The translations under genes and the position numbers were made by a program. 64,000 nt of DNA from Cryoendolithus antarcticus (lineage: Eukaryota; Ascomycota; Dothideomycetes; Cladosporiales; Cladosporiaceae), in the NCBI GenBank assembly GCA_002077065.1, contig NAJO01000054.1, forward strand, positions 162,307 to 226,306. Reading direction: 5' to 3'. The notes beneath the pieces were generated by a model that did no database searches, was not told the origin of the DNA, and saw nothing but the letters and a program-made list of their open reading frames with translations. Below, in pieces: positions 10,518 to 21,155 of the stretch. The first letter of the stretch is position 1; each line of letters starts with the position of its first letter.

Positions 10518-12572
10518 ATGGCGAGCATGCCGTTCTCGTCACCACAAGCGAGCATAGGTGGCGATGTTGACCTCCTCAACCTCGAGGACTTGGCCTCTTC
10601 ACCACTGAAGTACCGTGGCGAGAATGCTTCACTGGTCTCTGCCAGTAAGAAGCTTCGAAAGCCACCCACAGTCACGCCTAAGAGATTCACCAAGTTCTTC
10701 ACGCCTCGAAGTATAGTCAGTGGCGGTCGAGCAAGGCCAAGCAGAGCTGGGAGGCAACTAAGAGACATCACACGCAATGCTGTCAATGCCCGCGACGCGA
10801 CGACGGCAGGGAAGTCCTTGGGCGACGAATCTATTGATGAACATGCCTCGCGGCCGAGAAAGCGCAGGAAGCAGTCGTTCGACCTATGCAGCTCGCCGCC
10901 TGTCTCGTCTCCACTTCACAGATCACACCCAGTTGCGAGCGACATCGATATTTGTGTCGACCAAGTAGGGTCAGAGGTTGTCGAAGACGATGAGGTCGAC
11001 CTACCCATTATGCTTGACGTTCTGCGACCGTTCCCGACGCCAATCCGAACTCTACGATATCAGGGCAAAGCTCGCAGGATCCTGGAGAGGAGTTTTGGTG
11101 GGTATGCATCTACTACACGAGGCTGGCGAGGGTCCGATCATGGCGTAGACTGGCGCGCAGAGACGGCCGATTTCGTGACAACACCAGCTGATCTGCATCC
11201 TTACCATGCTCAAGCATTGCCCTTCTGTACGACGAGTTGCAACACGAACAGTCTGGTAGCTATCGGAGACGAGGATGGCAGTGTCCGGCTCATCGACACA
11301 GCGAATAGTGCCGATTTCAGGAAGCCACACGTCAACTTCAAGGCGCATCGCAATGCTGTCATGGATGTCGCATTCAGCTCAGATGACTACACGTTCGCCA
11401 CAGCATCTGGGGATCAGACAGCGAGAGTCTTCGACATGCATACCCAGCAGCCAATGTACAACTTGACTGGACACACCGGCAGTCTAAAACAGATTCGCTT
11501 CCACCCGGGAGACGACAAGATGCTCACGACGAGCAGTCGAGATGGCAGCGTGCAGATCTGGGATCTAAGATGTTCCACCAAGACCGCGACGCAAATCTTG
11601 AGGCCGGCAGACTCTGACAAGTCAGTTGCGCAGACACTCTACTCCAAGTACTCGATACAGATCGGAGCGGCTCACCGTAATGGTGTAGGTCTCTGCGCGA
11701 ATTTCAGGGCTGGTCTAGATGACGGCTATCGTGGCTCTGTCACGGCCTTTCAGCATCTCAACGCTGGTCGCGGTCACATGCTCGTCACTGCAAGTGAGGC
11801 TAATGCGAGCCTCAAGCTGTGGGATCTGCGCAATGCCGGCCGTCGTGGGAACGTGATCCCTGTGTCCAGCACGCCTGTCCCTGAGAACCATGGCCGTCAC
11901 TTTGGCATCAGTGCCCTAGCACTATCTGGCGATGGTGCCAGGGTTTACGCCGTCTGCCGCGACTCAGTCGTCTATGCGTATGCTACCAATCATCTCGTGT
12001 CTGGCTGTGCGCCTGAGATGTCTACCAGGCATACCGCACGGCGAGCAGCGAGAGAAGGTCGTATGGGTGCTGCGCCGCTCTACGGCTTGAGACATCCTTC
12101 CCTTCGTGTTGGGACCTTCTATGTTCGCGCATCAATCCGACCGGCACACGGCGATAAGTCGGAGCTCCTGGCTGTGGGTAGTACCGATGGCCAGCCGATC
12201 CTTTTTCCTACGGACGAACGACATTTGCCACATCGGGGCCATCTCAGTCGCACACTGGACGACGAACAAGAGGACGAAGCAGAGCTCCCAACCCTGCCAC
12301 GGCGATCATCGCAACTTTTGACTCCGGCGACTGGGCCTGCCATACATGAGCACGGCACTGCACTCGTACGCGGCCACAGCAAGGAAGTTACTTCACTAGC
12401 TTTCACGTCCGAAGGTAATCTTGTGTCCGTGAGTGACGACTTCACCACGCGCTGCTGGCGGGAGAATAGAGAGCAGGCGCGATACCTGCGATCTTGCGGC
12501 GAGGGTGGAGGAGAGCGATGGGCCATGGGCTGGGCGGATGTCGATGCTGGGTGGGACGAGGACGATGGCTGA
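10518..12572 (+). CDS. CDT2: Cdt2/DTL-like WD40 substrate receptor of CRL4 ubiquitin ligase
   Basis: Cdt2 brings PCNA-bound substrates such as Cdt1 to Cul4-Ddb1 for ubiquitination in S phase and after DNA damage. From ATG 10518 the product is 684 aa. The first ~180 residues are basic and disordered (PKRFTKFFTPRSI, RPRKRRKQSF). A WD40 propeller follows: VRLIDTA, AHRNAVMDVAFSSDDYTFAT, GHTGSLKQIRFHPGDDKM, then two blades ending in WDLR (QIWDLR and LKLWDLR). WDxR is the Ddb1-contact (DWD) motif. The last blade is GHSKEVTSLAFTSEGNLVSVSDD. Upstream in-frame ATGs exist at 10275 and further 5', but they fall in the shared promoter, so I chose 10518. An unrelated nuclear WD40 protein is possible but less likely. 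Confidence 0.8.
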   Translation: MASMPFSSPQASIGGDVDLLNLEDLASSPLKYRGENASLVSASKKLRKPPTVTPKRFTKFFTPRSIVSGGRARPSRAGRQLRDITRNAVNARDATTAGKSLGDESIDEHASRPRKRRKQSFDLCSSPPVSSPLHRSHPVASDIDICVDQVGSEVVEDDEVDLPIMLDVLRPFPTPIRTLRYQGKARRILERSFGGYASTTRGWRGSDHGVDWRAETADFVTTPADLHPYHAQALPFCTTSCNTNSLVAIGDEDGSVRLIDTANSADFRKPHVNFKAHRNAVMDVAFSSDDYTFATASGDQTARVFDMHTQQPMYNLTGHTGSLKQIRFHPGDDKMLTTSSRDGSVQIWDLRCSTKTATQILRPADSDKSVAQTLYSKYSIQIGAAHRNGVGLCANFRAGLDDGYRGSVTAFQHLNAGRGHMLVTASEANASLKLWDLRNAGRRGNVIPVSSTPVPENHGRHFGISALALSGDGARVYAVCRDSVVYAYATNHLVSGCAPEMSTRHTARRAAREGRMGAAPLYGLRHPSLRVGTFYVRASIRPAHGDKSELLAVGSTDGQPILFPTDERHLPHRGHLSRTLDDEQEDEAELPTLPRRSSQLLTPATGPAIHEHGTALVRGHSKEVTSLAFTSEGNLVSVSDDFTTRCWRENREQARYLRSCGEGGGERWAMGWADVDAGWDEDDG

Positions 12573-13184
12573 CTGAGAAGGTGCATGCTGAAATTGTTGG
12601 ATCGCCATGTAATTGGCTAGCGCCGCGCCGCGATCATCTATGATCATCCATAGACAGCATAAACTTTACACCTCAGGCTTCTGCCACAGCGTTACCATGA
12701 TGTACTGGTCTCTAACGGCGGGTGAGGTCGCCATCCGAAGACCAACGCTCGGAGAGCATGCATACCTTGTATGGGATCATCCGAGTGGGCTATCCTGGAC
12801 TGAGCGAGTAATGCTAGACAGGCCGCGAAGTTGACGGATCTAATGCCCAGTCATCATCGTGTCGACCAGAGTGTTATCTCGTCGAGCCACAATGTGACAA
12901 CGATGGCATGCTGCAGTGACTGCCTCACTTCACCTCAGAACAGTGGGCCTGCGGAAGCTTATACACAGATCACTTCACCGGAGGACTCGAGCATATAGCT
13001 CCCCTACTTCCCTCGCCTAGGATCTCCTCCCTTTCGCAGTCCAGCAAGCACAAAGCACGACCCCGACCTCACCAGAACGAACGCCCTCCCGCGGCGACAA
13101 GCCTTCCGACCACCCGAGCCATCCTACCACCCGCGAGTTGCCTTGTTCCCCGCTCAAGCCGCTGCACGCTGCGGCCAATCGACG
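12573..13184. promoter_or_regulatory. Upstream region of the first zinc-finger paralogue
   Basis: 612 bp with no gene. The last 250 bp resemble the upstream regions of the next two paralogues: a GAAGCTT element near 12953, the core GCATATAGCT at 12991-13000, and a leader element GTTGCCTTGTTCCCCGC just before the start codon. Confidence 0.6.
12991..13000 (+). promoter_or_regulatory. TATA-like core of paralogue 1
   Basis: GCATATAGCT lies 194 bp before ATG 13185. The same nine bases (GCATATAGC) recur 184 and 179 bp before the starts of paralogues 2 and 3, which supports a conserved core promoter. Confidence 0.55.
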
Positions 13185-14469
13185 ATGTCAGCCACCACTC
13201 CCCAGGGCACGCGGCATACCTTGATGCATCTTGAGGAAGATGATTGGGTAGGCAAGCTTGTCCTAGTGCGGGAGAGGGCGCTTATGGTTCCTGAGGCGCT
13301 CCCGGAGACGGCACAGGGAGAAGAAAGGTGCGTGGGGTAAAAAAAAAAAGACTGACGCTAGTCGCAGGGCGCTGAATCTAATTTTGGAGGACGTTCATGC
13401 CTCAGGCTTCACATTAGATAGTCCATCCAGTCAAGGTGCTGAGGCTGTGGCATTTCTCAGTGAGACTGAACGCTCAGAGCCCGTGTCTTCGGTCGCTCTA
13501 CCGGGTGACGACGAAGGAGCCAGACGATTCCACTGCACTGAGTCCGAATGCAACGGCTCTTTCACCAGGAAGTCCGATCTCTCACGCCACAAGGTGTCGT
13601 TCCATGAACGAGACAAGCGATTTGCGTGCCTGGCAGTCGGCTGCTTCAAGAAACATACTGCACCTACCTTCACTCGAGGCGATAAGCTAGCAGCGCACAT
13701 TCGCACCGTGCACCACCAGCCAGGAGCAAGATTCCGATGTTTCGGTCGCCACTGCCAAAGTCAAGAGAATCTCTCACTCCCCGAACTAGCCGTTCACCTC
13801 GACATCATCGATGGCGCCCAGGTCAAGCTTCCCGGAGGACAGCACCCTCGGTGGCTCCGACGCTCACGCCATGAGGACTCAGACATCGGTATAGCAGTCG
13901 CTATCCACAATGCTCGCCAATGGCGTCGTTGTCGTATCTGGTCTTGCAGTGTGTCGAAGTTTGGCCACGAGTATGTCGATCATCTCAAGACTCACTCACT
14001 CGACGAGCTGCAGGCCGCTAGCGCGCAACTGGCATCAGAAGGGATCGAGTTCATAGCAGCCGATTCTCTCACGCCGCCATCGACAGATGCAGAGTCTCAA
14101 CCGTACACTCTCATTCCCGCCAGATGTCCGTTGGGTTCATGCCAGGCTAGACCCGAATGCGAGAAGACCTTCGCGAAGCACATACTCAGCGAACACCTCC
14201 TCCAGCAGGATCTAGCAATCAAGGAGCACTTCCTCACGGGCTTTGTCGACGACATTAGCTGGCGAAAGCCGCACATGCGCCACCCTAACGGAGGGACCCT
14301 GTCCAGTGGAGTTTGCCGGAGGTGCGGCCTGGAGGACTGGCAGCATTACCAGTCTTTCTTCCGGCCGTTGCAAGACGTGATCGCCGAGTTGGAGCCGCAT
14401 CGCGTGCTGTTGCTTCATCTTTGTCCGGATCTGGCGGTACATCAGATTTATGACTATCTTCGAGATTGA
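13185..14469 (+). CDS. C2H2 zinc-finger protein, tandem paralogue 1
   Basis: Exons 13185-13327 and 13368-14469 give 414 aa. The 40-nt intron (GTGCGT donor, an 11-base A tract, ACTGAC branch, CGCAG acceptor) splits an AGG codon exactly as in the two sister genes. The short N-terminal exon carries LEEDDWVGKLVLVRERAL. Exon 2 has two clear C2H2 fingers in tandem (CTESECNGSFTRKSDLSRH and CLAVGC...FTRGDKLAAHIRTVH). Further C/H pairs follow (CFGRHC, CRIWSC, CPLGSC). A late CRRCG motif precedes the conserved tail HYQSFFRPLQDVIAELEPHR...LCPDL...YDYLR. I do not recognise a characterised orthologue. The fingers suggest a nuclear nucleic-acid-binding role, but a regulatory function is inference. Confidence 0.82.
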
Positions 14470-15147
14470 GCGACCACACGAATTGCAGAGAGCTTGCTTG
14501 CGTGGCGATTTGATGACTCGGTCGTGAATCTCTCGATATTCAAAACGGCAGTAACAGTTATTTTGAGGACTTGTTATACACAACCGTGAATAGTTGGGCA
14601 GATCGTCGTAAACGCATTCCATGCGCACGACAATTGGAAATGCCCAAGCGATTACACTGAAACCTCATGATTCAACGGCGGATGTCGATGTTAAAGCCGG
14701 CGGGGACGATGGCTGACTATAGGTCGGCTGTTATGAAGCGAGTAGCTCGTACATACATTAGACACCAAAGATATGATGCCCCCGATCCCGGACATGGTGC
14801 TAGTGCGATAGGCATGGTTGTCGAAATGTATCGCCGGTGTCTCTGCAGTGTGGCATTATTACGCCGTGCTGCAGGCTGCAGCAAGTTGCCCTCATCTCAG
14901 CAGCGCCCTTCAGAAAAGTGGGGCCTACGAAGCTTGAGCAGGACCTCAGACGATAGCACCCGGGCATATAGCCATCGCCCCTCCCACTGCCAGTCTGCCA
15001 TAGATTTTCGCAGCAGCTCACACGGAAACTACGACCACCAGTACACCGCAAGACGCCTCCGCATCACCAACGCCTTCGAAACCAGCCAAGCCAACCTCGA
15101 CTTCCAGGTTGCCTTCTTTGCCGCTGCAAGTTGCAAGCCAACCGACG
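14470..15147. promoter_or_regulatory. Upstream region of zinc-finger paralogue 2
   Basis: 678 bp. The part from about 14898 aligns closely with 16726 onward, upstream of paralogue 3. Both contain CAGCAGCGCCCTTCAGAAAA, a CTACGAAGCTT element, ACCTCAGACGA and GATTTTCGCAGC. No gene seen. Confidence 0.6.
14964..14973 (+). promoter_or_regulatory. TATA-like core of paralogue 2
   Basis: GCATATAGCC, 184 bp before ATG 15148, matches the cores of the other two paralogues. Confidence 0.55.
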
Positions 15148-16339
15148 ATGCCAGCATGCATATCAGGGTGTACGCAGTGCACCTTGACGCAGCCGGATCA
15201 AGATGGCGAATTCGATTGGGTAAGGCAATCAGTTCTGGACCGCGAAAGGGCGTTTTTGGTTCCCACTGTAATGCCTGAGGCGGATGCGGGAGAAGCGAGG
15301 TAAGTGGGGCTAAAAAAAAAAGACTGACGCTAGAACCAGGGCGCTCTTTGGCTGCCCCGTACCCGACTCATCCCAGGGTGATGCTACTTTTGGTCCTTCG
15401 CTCCGGTCATTGGTCGCTGCTTCGGAAACGCCTGCACGATTCCGGTGCCGCCTTTCTGGCTGTGGCAGAACGTTTGGCAGAAACACTGATCTCACGCGGC
15501 ATGTCTCCTCTGTCCATAACAGAGACAAGCGCTTCTTGTGTCCTGCCAACGGATGCTTCCAGCGGGATGTCCCGTCCAACTTCCCTCGCGCCGACAAGCT
15601 GGTCGACCACATGTGTTCCGCTCATTATCGGGAAGAAGTGAGATTCAGATGTCCAGGCGCTGCGTGCCCTATGCAAGACTCTCTCTCTTTCGCAGAGCTG
15701 GATACTCATCTGGAAACGTGCCGCGAGGCCTTGGCGGAGCACAACTGGAAAGCTATCCGAATCGCGGCTTCGAAACGACACTGCCCACTGTACAAGTGCG
15801 ATGTCAGCTGCAAATTGCCGTTCTTCCTCGAACATCTTCAAAGTCATGCGTTTGACGATTACATGTCTACGGGGCAACAACTCTCTTCGGCAGGCTACTA
15901 CGTGACTAGCAACGCGTCAGACGATTCGATTGTGGACAAATTACAGGGTGCAGATTCCACAACGGCCGTCATCTTGTGTCCAATAGCACCATGCCAGAAT
16001 CAGTCAGACAGCCATGCCAATTTCGAGAGGCATATACTGCTAGATCATCTTCTGCACCAAGACGCTGACCTCAAAACTCACTTCACCGAGTTCAGTGCAA
16101 CAAGGTTCAGAAGTTCACTCGCCGAAGAGTCTTACTTTAAGGATCCTAGACACGACAGTCACCATGCTAACAAGACTTGCCCAATGTGCGGCCAGCTAGG
16201 CAAAACCCATTACCAGAGCTTCTTCCGATCGGTAGCAGATGTCATCGCAGAGATGGAGCCTTACCGTCTCCAACTCCTTCGTCTATGTTCGCCGCTCGGG
16301 AAGCATCCGCTGTACGACTATCTGCGAAGGAGTGTGTAG
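15148..16339 (+). CDS. C2H2 zinc-finger protein, tandem paralogue 2
   Basis: Exons 15148-15299 and 15340-16339 give 383 aa. The 40-nt intron has a GTAAGT donor, a 10-base A tract, an ACTGAC branch and a CCAG acceptor, in the same phase as its sisters. Exon 1 encodes the DWVRQSVLDRERAFLVP version of the shared N-terminus, ending PEADAGEAR. Exon 2 carries C2H2 fingers (CRLSGCGRTFGRNTDLTRH and CPANGC...FPRADKLVDH), later CPGAAC, CPLYKC and CPIAPC knuckles, and CPMCGQ. It ends with the shared tail HYQSFFRSVADVIAEMEPYR...PLYDYLRRSV. Over the 72 residues of the finger block it matches paralogue 3 at 34 positions by hand count. Function is unknown; the family looks like a local expansion. Confidence 0.82.
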
Positions 16340-16977
16340 CTCGGACTGGGACTAATCAAGGCATGGTATGAAGCGGGTATGGTTGCGCTGGTGGACGGAG
16401 AGACGGAATCTTTCTTCGAGTATCTCATAGTTCAGTACTTTGTTACATCTTTCCACTCTATGCCCTCTGTCCTGACTCCTGAGCCTTCGGCCTTTTCCTG
16501 CTCTCATCAGATCAGATCACTCGTTCCCCCCATAGCCCGCTTCCCACTGTCCACCTGCTGCATCCTTCCCCACAGTTTGTCAGGAATGTGTAGCCAGGTA
16601 TTCGTTCGTGTCCACGTCTCTCAAGTACAGCCGCCGGTATGATTGAGGCCTTGACACTTCTGGCCACAGCTACAACTTACTGCGAGTGAGTGATAAAGTG
16701 CCTCATCTGCGTCGTGCTCTCATTTCAGCAGCGCCCTTCAGAAAAGCGGGGCTACGAAGCTTGGACAGACGACCTCAGACGACAGCACTCCAGAAGAAGC
16801 ATATAGCTCACATCCCTCCCACTCCCAATCTCTCGTAGATTTTCGCAGCCTCTCACACAAAACCGACGACGACCAAGCTCACCGCAAGACGCCGCGACAC
16901 GTTACCAACGCCCTTCGAAACAGCCAAGCCAGTCTCGATTGCCAGGTTGCCTTGTTTCCCGCCTAAACCGCCGCACG
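16340..16977. promoter_or_regulatory. Upstream region of zinc-finger paralogue 3
   Basis: 638 bp without a credible gene. The segment from about 16726 to the start is the duplicate of the paralogue 2 upstream region. Confidence 0.6.
16799..16808 (+). promoter_or_regulatory. TATA-like core of paralogue 3
   Basis: GCATATAGCT, 179 bp before ATG 16978, is shared with the other two paralogues. Confidence 0.55.
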
Positions 16978-18240
16978 ATGACAGATTACATCTCCTCCGA
17001 GACGCAGCTCACTTGGTTGCAGCACAACCTGACGCAGCTGGAAGACGATGATTGGGTAGGCCATGCACTCCTGAGACGCGAGCAGGCGATCTTGTTCCCT
17101 GATGGCATGCCTGAAGCGGATGCGGGGAAGCAGAGGTGAGTGGGGCTGAAAAAAAAGGCTGACGCTAGAATCAGGGCGTACCCCTGGGACCGAAACCGAG
17201 GAGACCAGGCATGCACCGCTGCAATGATTGACCAAAGTCCCGGAGGTATTCCAAGCCACTCAGGTTTGCCAGAAAAACCTGTATACACCGCGAGCGGCGG
17301 TCGAGGTTCCAGCCCATCACATGTGAATGTCGACCATCGGTCTAAGAAACTTCCATGCTATCGGCCGGATTGCGAGCGCTTGTTCAGTAGGAGGAGTGAT
17401 CTTACCCGCCATGTGGCCTCGTTCCATGACCGGAACGAACATTACATATGCCCTGCAGTCGGCTGCTTGAAAGGAAAGGTACCACCCGATTTCGTGCGGC
17501 AGGACAAACTGACAGACCACGTTCGCAACTTACATTACCGACCTGAGGCGGTCTTCAGCTGTCACTATTCGCAATGTAGCGACAGGAAACCGAGGTCATT
17601 GGCAGAATTTTGCGTTCACCTGTGGGCTTGTCGGGGTGGAAGGCTACTGCATGGAGATTCCGCTATGCGCAACGCAGCTTCGAGACACCGCTGCCCCATA
17701 TGGAACTGTACGAAGGACATGAAGCTTGATCCCTACCTCGCTCATCTTGATACCCACACGCTCGAGGAGTATGGTACTGCTGCTGGCGATTTGCCGGATG
17801 GACTTCATCTGGAGCATCTGCGCCTTGCTGACCGATCGGACACCCTGACGGCTTACATCTTGTGCCCTGTGGCTTCATGCCATGTTAGGGTAGAGGGTGC
17901 GATGGCATTCGAATCTCACCTGTTGACGGAGCATCTTCTTTCGCAGGACGCGAGGGTTAAACTGCACTTCAACGCGATCAAATTTTCCAGGGAGAGACAT
18001 CGACCCGTGGATCACTTCTGTGATCCCAAGAACGACCACCGGAAGTACTACTCTTACAAATCTCGGTGCGAGTGTTGCGGTGACCTGACTTCAGATCGAT
18101 ATGAAGGTTTTTTCAGGCCTGTGGAAGACGCGGTCGCCGAACTCAAGCCGTTTCGCGCACAGCTGCTACGTCTCTGTCCGGACTTCGGGAGGCATCCGCT
18201 GTACGACTATCTGCGGATGCCAGAAATCGTCCCTGCGTGA
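16978..18240 (+). CDS. C2H2 zinc-finger protein, tandem paralogue 3
   Basis: Exons 16978-17135 and 17175-18240 give 407 aa. The 39-nt intron (GTGAGT, 8-base A tract, GCTGAC branch, ATCAG) matches that of paralogue 2 at 35 of 40 aligned positions. Exon 1 encodes LEDDDWVGHALLRREQAILFP and PEADAGKQR. Exon 2 has the fingers CYRPDCERLFSRRSDLTRH and CPAVGC...FVRQDKLTDH, then CHYSQC, CPIWNC, CPVASC and CECCGD, with the tail FFRPVEDAVAELKPFR...LCPDFGRHPLYDYLR. The frame is also open through the intron, so retention would give a longer protein with the insert LKKKADARI. Retention looks unlikely given perfect splice signals. Same unknown role as its sisters. Confidence 0.82.
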
Positions 18241-18608
18241 CGGACAGTTGATTGACAACTCGAGTCGTGCGACCATGCGCATGCCCGCAATGCTAAACAA
18301 ACCCAACGCTCAGCTATGTCTCCGAGGCACGCCATTGATTATGCTACGCCGATGCTGAACCATGGAGCCTGACCAATCCTATCGGTCATTCGGAAGGCGA
18401 CAATTCTTATGTTCTTGGTGCGTGCTTTCATTTGTAATGGTGAGTAATAGTGATCATGAGGAGTCGGGGCAAGGGAATGTGACAGGAGACGCGTCGAGAC
18501 GACTGGATATTATCAAACACTTTTCCTTAGCCACCTTCACATAGTTTTGGACAGGATTTTGTTCGTTCACATCCTTTCAAGTCTACCTTGACTCTTCCCC
18601 GTCAGATT
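18241..18608. other. Gap after the zinc-finger array
   Basis: 368 bp between the stop of paralogue 3 and the stop of the GH43 gene, which converges on it. I see only 3' untranslated sequence, with no duplicate of the paralogue promoters, so the array ends here. Confidence 0.45.
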
Positions 18609-20561
18609 TCATATTAAATCACTAGTACTCCCCACAGCCCACTCCCCCTTATCCACCTGCTGCGCCCATCCAATATACCTCCACCGCCCCACATACGCCT
18701 CCCCACCACTCGGACACCCCGTACTATTCCCCCCAGCTCCCGTACAAGTCGCATAAGTACCTAGCAAGTTCCCCGTAAAAGGCCCACTTCCGCCACTCAC
18801 CACCAGCGCTGACGTGTAGCCCAGCACGATTCTCGCGTTGGGGTTGTTAGCGGGTGCCGCGGAGAAGAGGAAGTGTGTTGCATTCGCCGTTCGCACGCTG
18901 AGACGAATGGGGCCGTGTGGCCAGGAAGCGGGAACGGGCGTGATGGTCGTGGAGGAGGGAATTGTGGAGTTGATTGTTCCTGCGGTCTCGATTCGGAAGC
19001 GGAACTCGAGGCCAGAGGATGAGGAGTGGTGGCCGTAGTCGGATGGGGTATTGGAGCGGGAGATGCCGAGGTCGATGTGGTTTAGCTGGGTTAGGAAGGA
19101 GGAGATGCCGGCTTCTTGGTAGGGTTGGCTTGGGTTGAAGGTCAGGTCCACGGAGAAGGAGAAGAGGGTGTGGGTTTGGCGGCGGGAGATGAATGATAGA
19201 CCGGTCTTGCCTGTGAGGGACTTATCGGTGGATAGAGGCATTCCGGTCAGGTTCGCCCGGGAGGGACTGATCTGCAGCGTGTTGCGGTGGCCTCGCGGTG
19301 AGACGGTGAACTTGCCATCTTCTGGGAAGCGCCAGAAAAGTAGGTTGCGAGGTATCGGACTACCAGGCTGGAAGTCGTACACATCTGGGTCCTGGACGAA
19401 GTTTCCACGGCCTGGGATCGCGCGGGTGTATTGAGGCAGCTCCCAGCCGTTCATGATGCCACGGAACTGCGAGAAGACAGGCCATTCGCGGTCGTTCCAC
19501 GTAACGGGTACGAGTCCAGCTTCACGTCCCATCGCTACTGTATGTCAGCGGTTGCTCCGACTAACAAGAAGGGCACTCACGATAGATCTCCCACTCCGGC
19601 CCAGACCTCGTCGCCAAAGCCATACTCCACCACTTCCCATTACCATCCTGGAACAAATCCGCATGCCCGACAGTCTGGAAATACTCCGCAGTATTATTAT
19701 TCGTCAACACAGGATTGTTCGGATCCGCTTCCCACGGCCCCAAAACATTCTTGGATCTCGCCATAGTAACACGATGACCTAATTCCGTGCCGCCCTCGGC
19801 GATCAGAAGGTAGTAGTACCCATCCTTCTTGTAAATGTGCGGACCTTCTGGGTATGCACCACCGGTGCCATTCCACTGTACCTTGGGCGCTTCAATTACA
19901 CCCGTTGCAGGATCGATTTTGGCAGTCACGATGCCAGCCGAGCTCAGGTAAGCCTGTCCATCGTCGTCCCAGAAGAGATCCGGATCGATGGCCGTGGCAT
20001 TCCAAGTCACTGCGTCACTCCACGAGTCGTCGTCATAGAGGTCGTCGGAGGTGAAGATACATCCCAGAATGCCTTGATACTCGAGTGGCGAGATATATAC
20101 GTTGGTGATGTAGAATTTGCCGTCGTGGAAGCGCAAGTTGGGGGCGTAGAAGCCGCCTTGGAGGTAATCGACGTCTCGTGCTGCGTTTGGGAGACCCAGT
20201 TGATCAGGACGTGTCCAGACGTGGGAGGCGACTTTCCAGTTGATCAGGTCTTTGGAGGCGTATATCGGTATCCTGGAAAGGTCGTATCAGTCCACTTAGT
20301 TGGCTAGACTCGTCTACATTCAAGTACTCACCCAGGCACGGCAAGGAACGTCGAGATCGCGCAGAAGAAGGTATCATCGTGGTATATACAGCTCGGATCC
20401 TATCGGAATGAATGGTCAGCAGCCTCACCGGAGCCGTTCTGGGCCTGAGTGCTTACCGAGTGCCATCCTGGTAGCGTAGGATTGTAGTACGTCGAATTCT
20501 GCGCCCTTGCCAAACCCACGCTGGCAGCCGCTGTAATGACAGCAGTGGTTGTGATCTTCAT
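18609..20561 (-). CDS. Secreted glycoside hydrolase family 43 (beta-xylosidase / arabinofuranosidase type)
   Basis: Cleaves xylosyl or arabinosyl residues from plant hemicellulose outside the cell. Exons 20457-20561, 20332-20399, 19581-20272 and 18609-19534 give 596 aa. The last junction uses the GTAG acceptor at 19535 because it yields IYPMGRE, the family pattern, rather than the CAG three bases upstream. A signal peptide is visible: MKITTTAVITAAASVGLARA, cut before QNSTYY. The three GH43 acidic residues fit D36 (HSDPSC), D154 (IDPDLFWDDDG) and E200 (YPEGPH). A C-terminal beta-sandwich follows from about residue 310. Xylosidase versus arabinofuranosidase activity cannot be decided by eye. 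Four CreA-type sites lie upstream. Confidence 0.92.
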
Positions 20562-21155
20562 GATCGTCGACTATCAAGCTGTTGCTTCCAATATGATCCG
20601 ACCCGCCAAAGGACGGGCTCAACGCCGTCTTATGCATCTGGCGAGCTCGTTGCATCGTTTCAATATACTCCGCGTACCCCGCAGTTGATAGTATGGGTGA
20701 TGATGCGGTTGCTATAGACTCCACACACTGACTCTTGTTTCTCCTTGTCGTGCGTGAGATTGTGGGGGGCATGCACAATGTTTCCGTGCCTTTAGCCGTG
20801 GCTTGCCTTGGCTGACGAGAATCTCATTGTACCTGCATATTGCGGGGATGGCTGCCGAAGTGGGGGAGTTTTGAACAAGACAAGACTGAAAAGACAGAAT
20901 GGAAGTAGCACAGAAGACACTGCAAGAATATTGTGGGGCACTCACCTCCAGTCGTAGCGATTCGTCGAGCCCACGCCTCTTATGGAACCAGGTGGCTAGT
21001 TCGAAGGATGAATGCTGTCGACACTCCTTTGTGCATTTGAATAGTCGTAACCACAACCACCATTACCGTCCTTGCCTTGCCCAGCTTGCCTTCCCTAGCA
21101 AGCACGCTCGCTGAGAACGCTTGAAGTGCTCCAATCCGGACTAGTCGTCACTTAA
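20562..21155. promoter_or_regulatory. GH43 upstream region
   Basis: 594 bp between the GH43 start and the DMA1-like stop, both on the minus strand. It contains the SYGGRG cluster listed separately; no gene seen. Confidence 0.5.
20762..20938. promoter_or_regulatory. Cluster of CreA/Mig1-type SYGGRG sites
   Basis: On the plus strand, GTGGGG occurs at 20762-20767, 20860-20865 and 20933-20938, and GCGGGG at 20842-20847. All are 200-380 bp upstream of the GH43 start. CreA binds SYGGRG in carbon catabolite repression of CAZymes, so glucose repression of this gene is a reasonable inference. The motif is short and degenerate. Confidence 0.4.
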
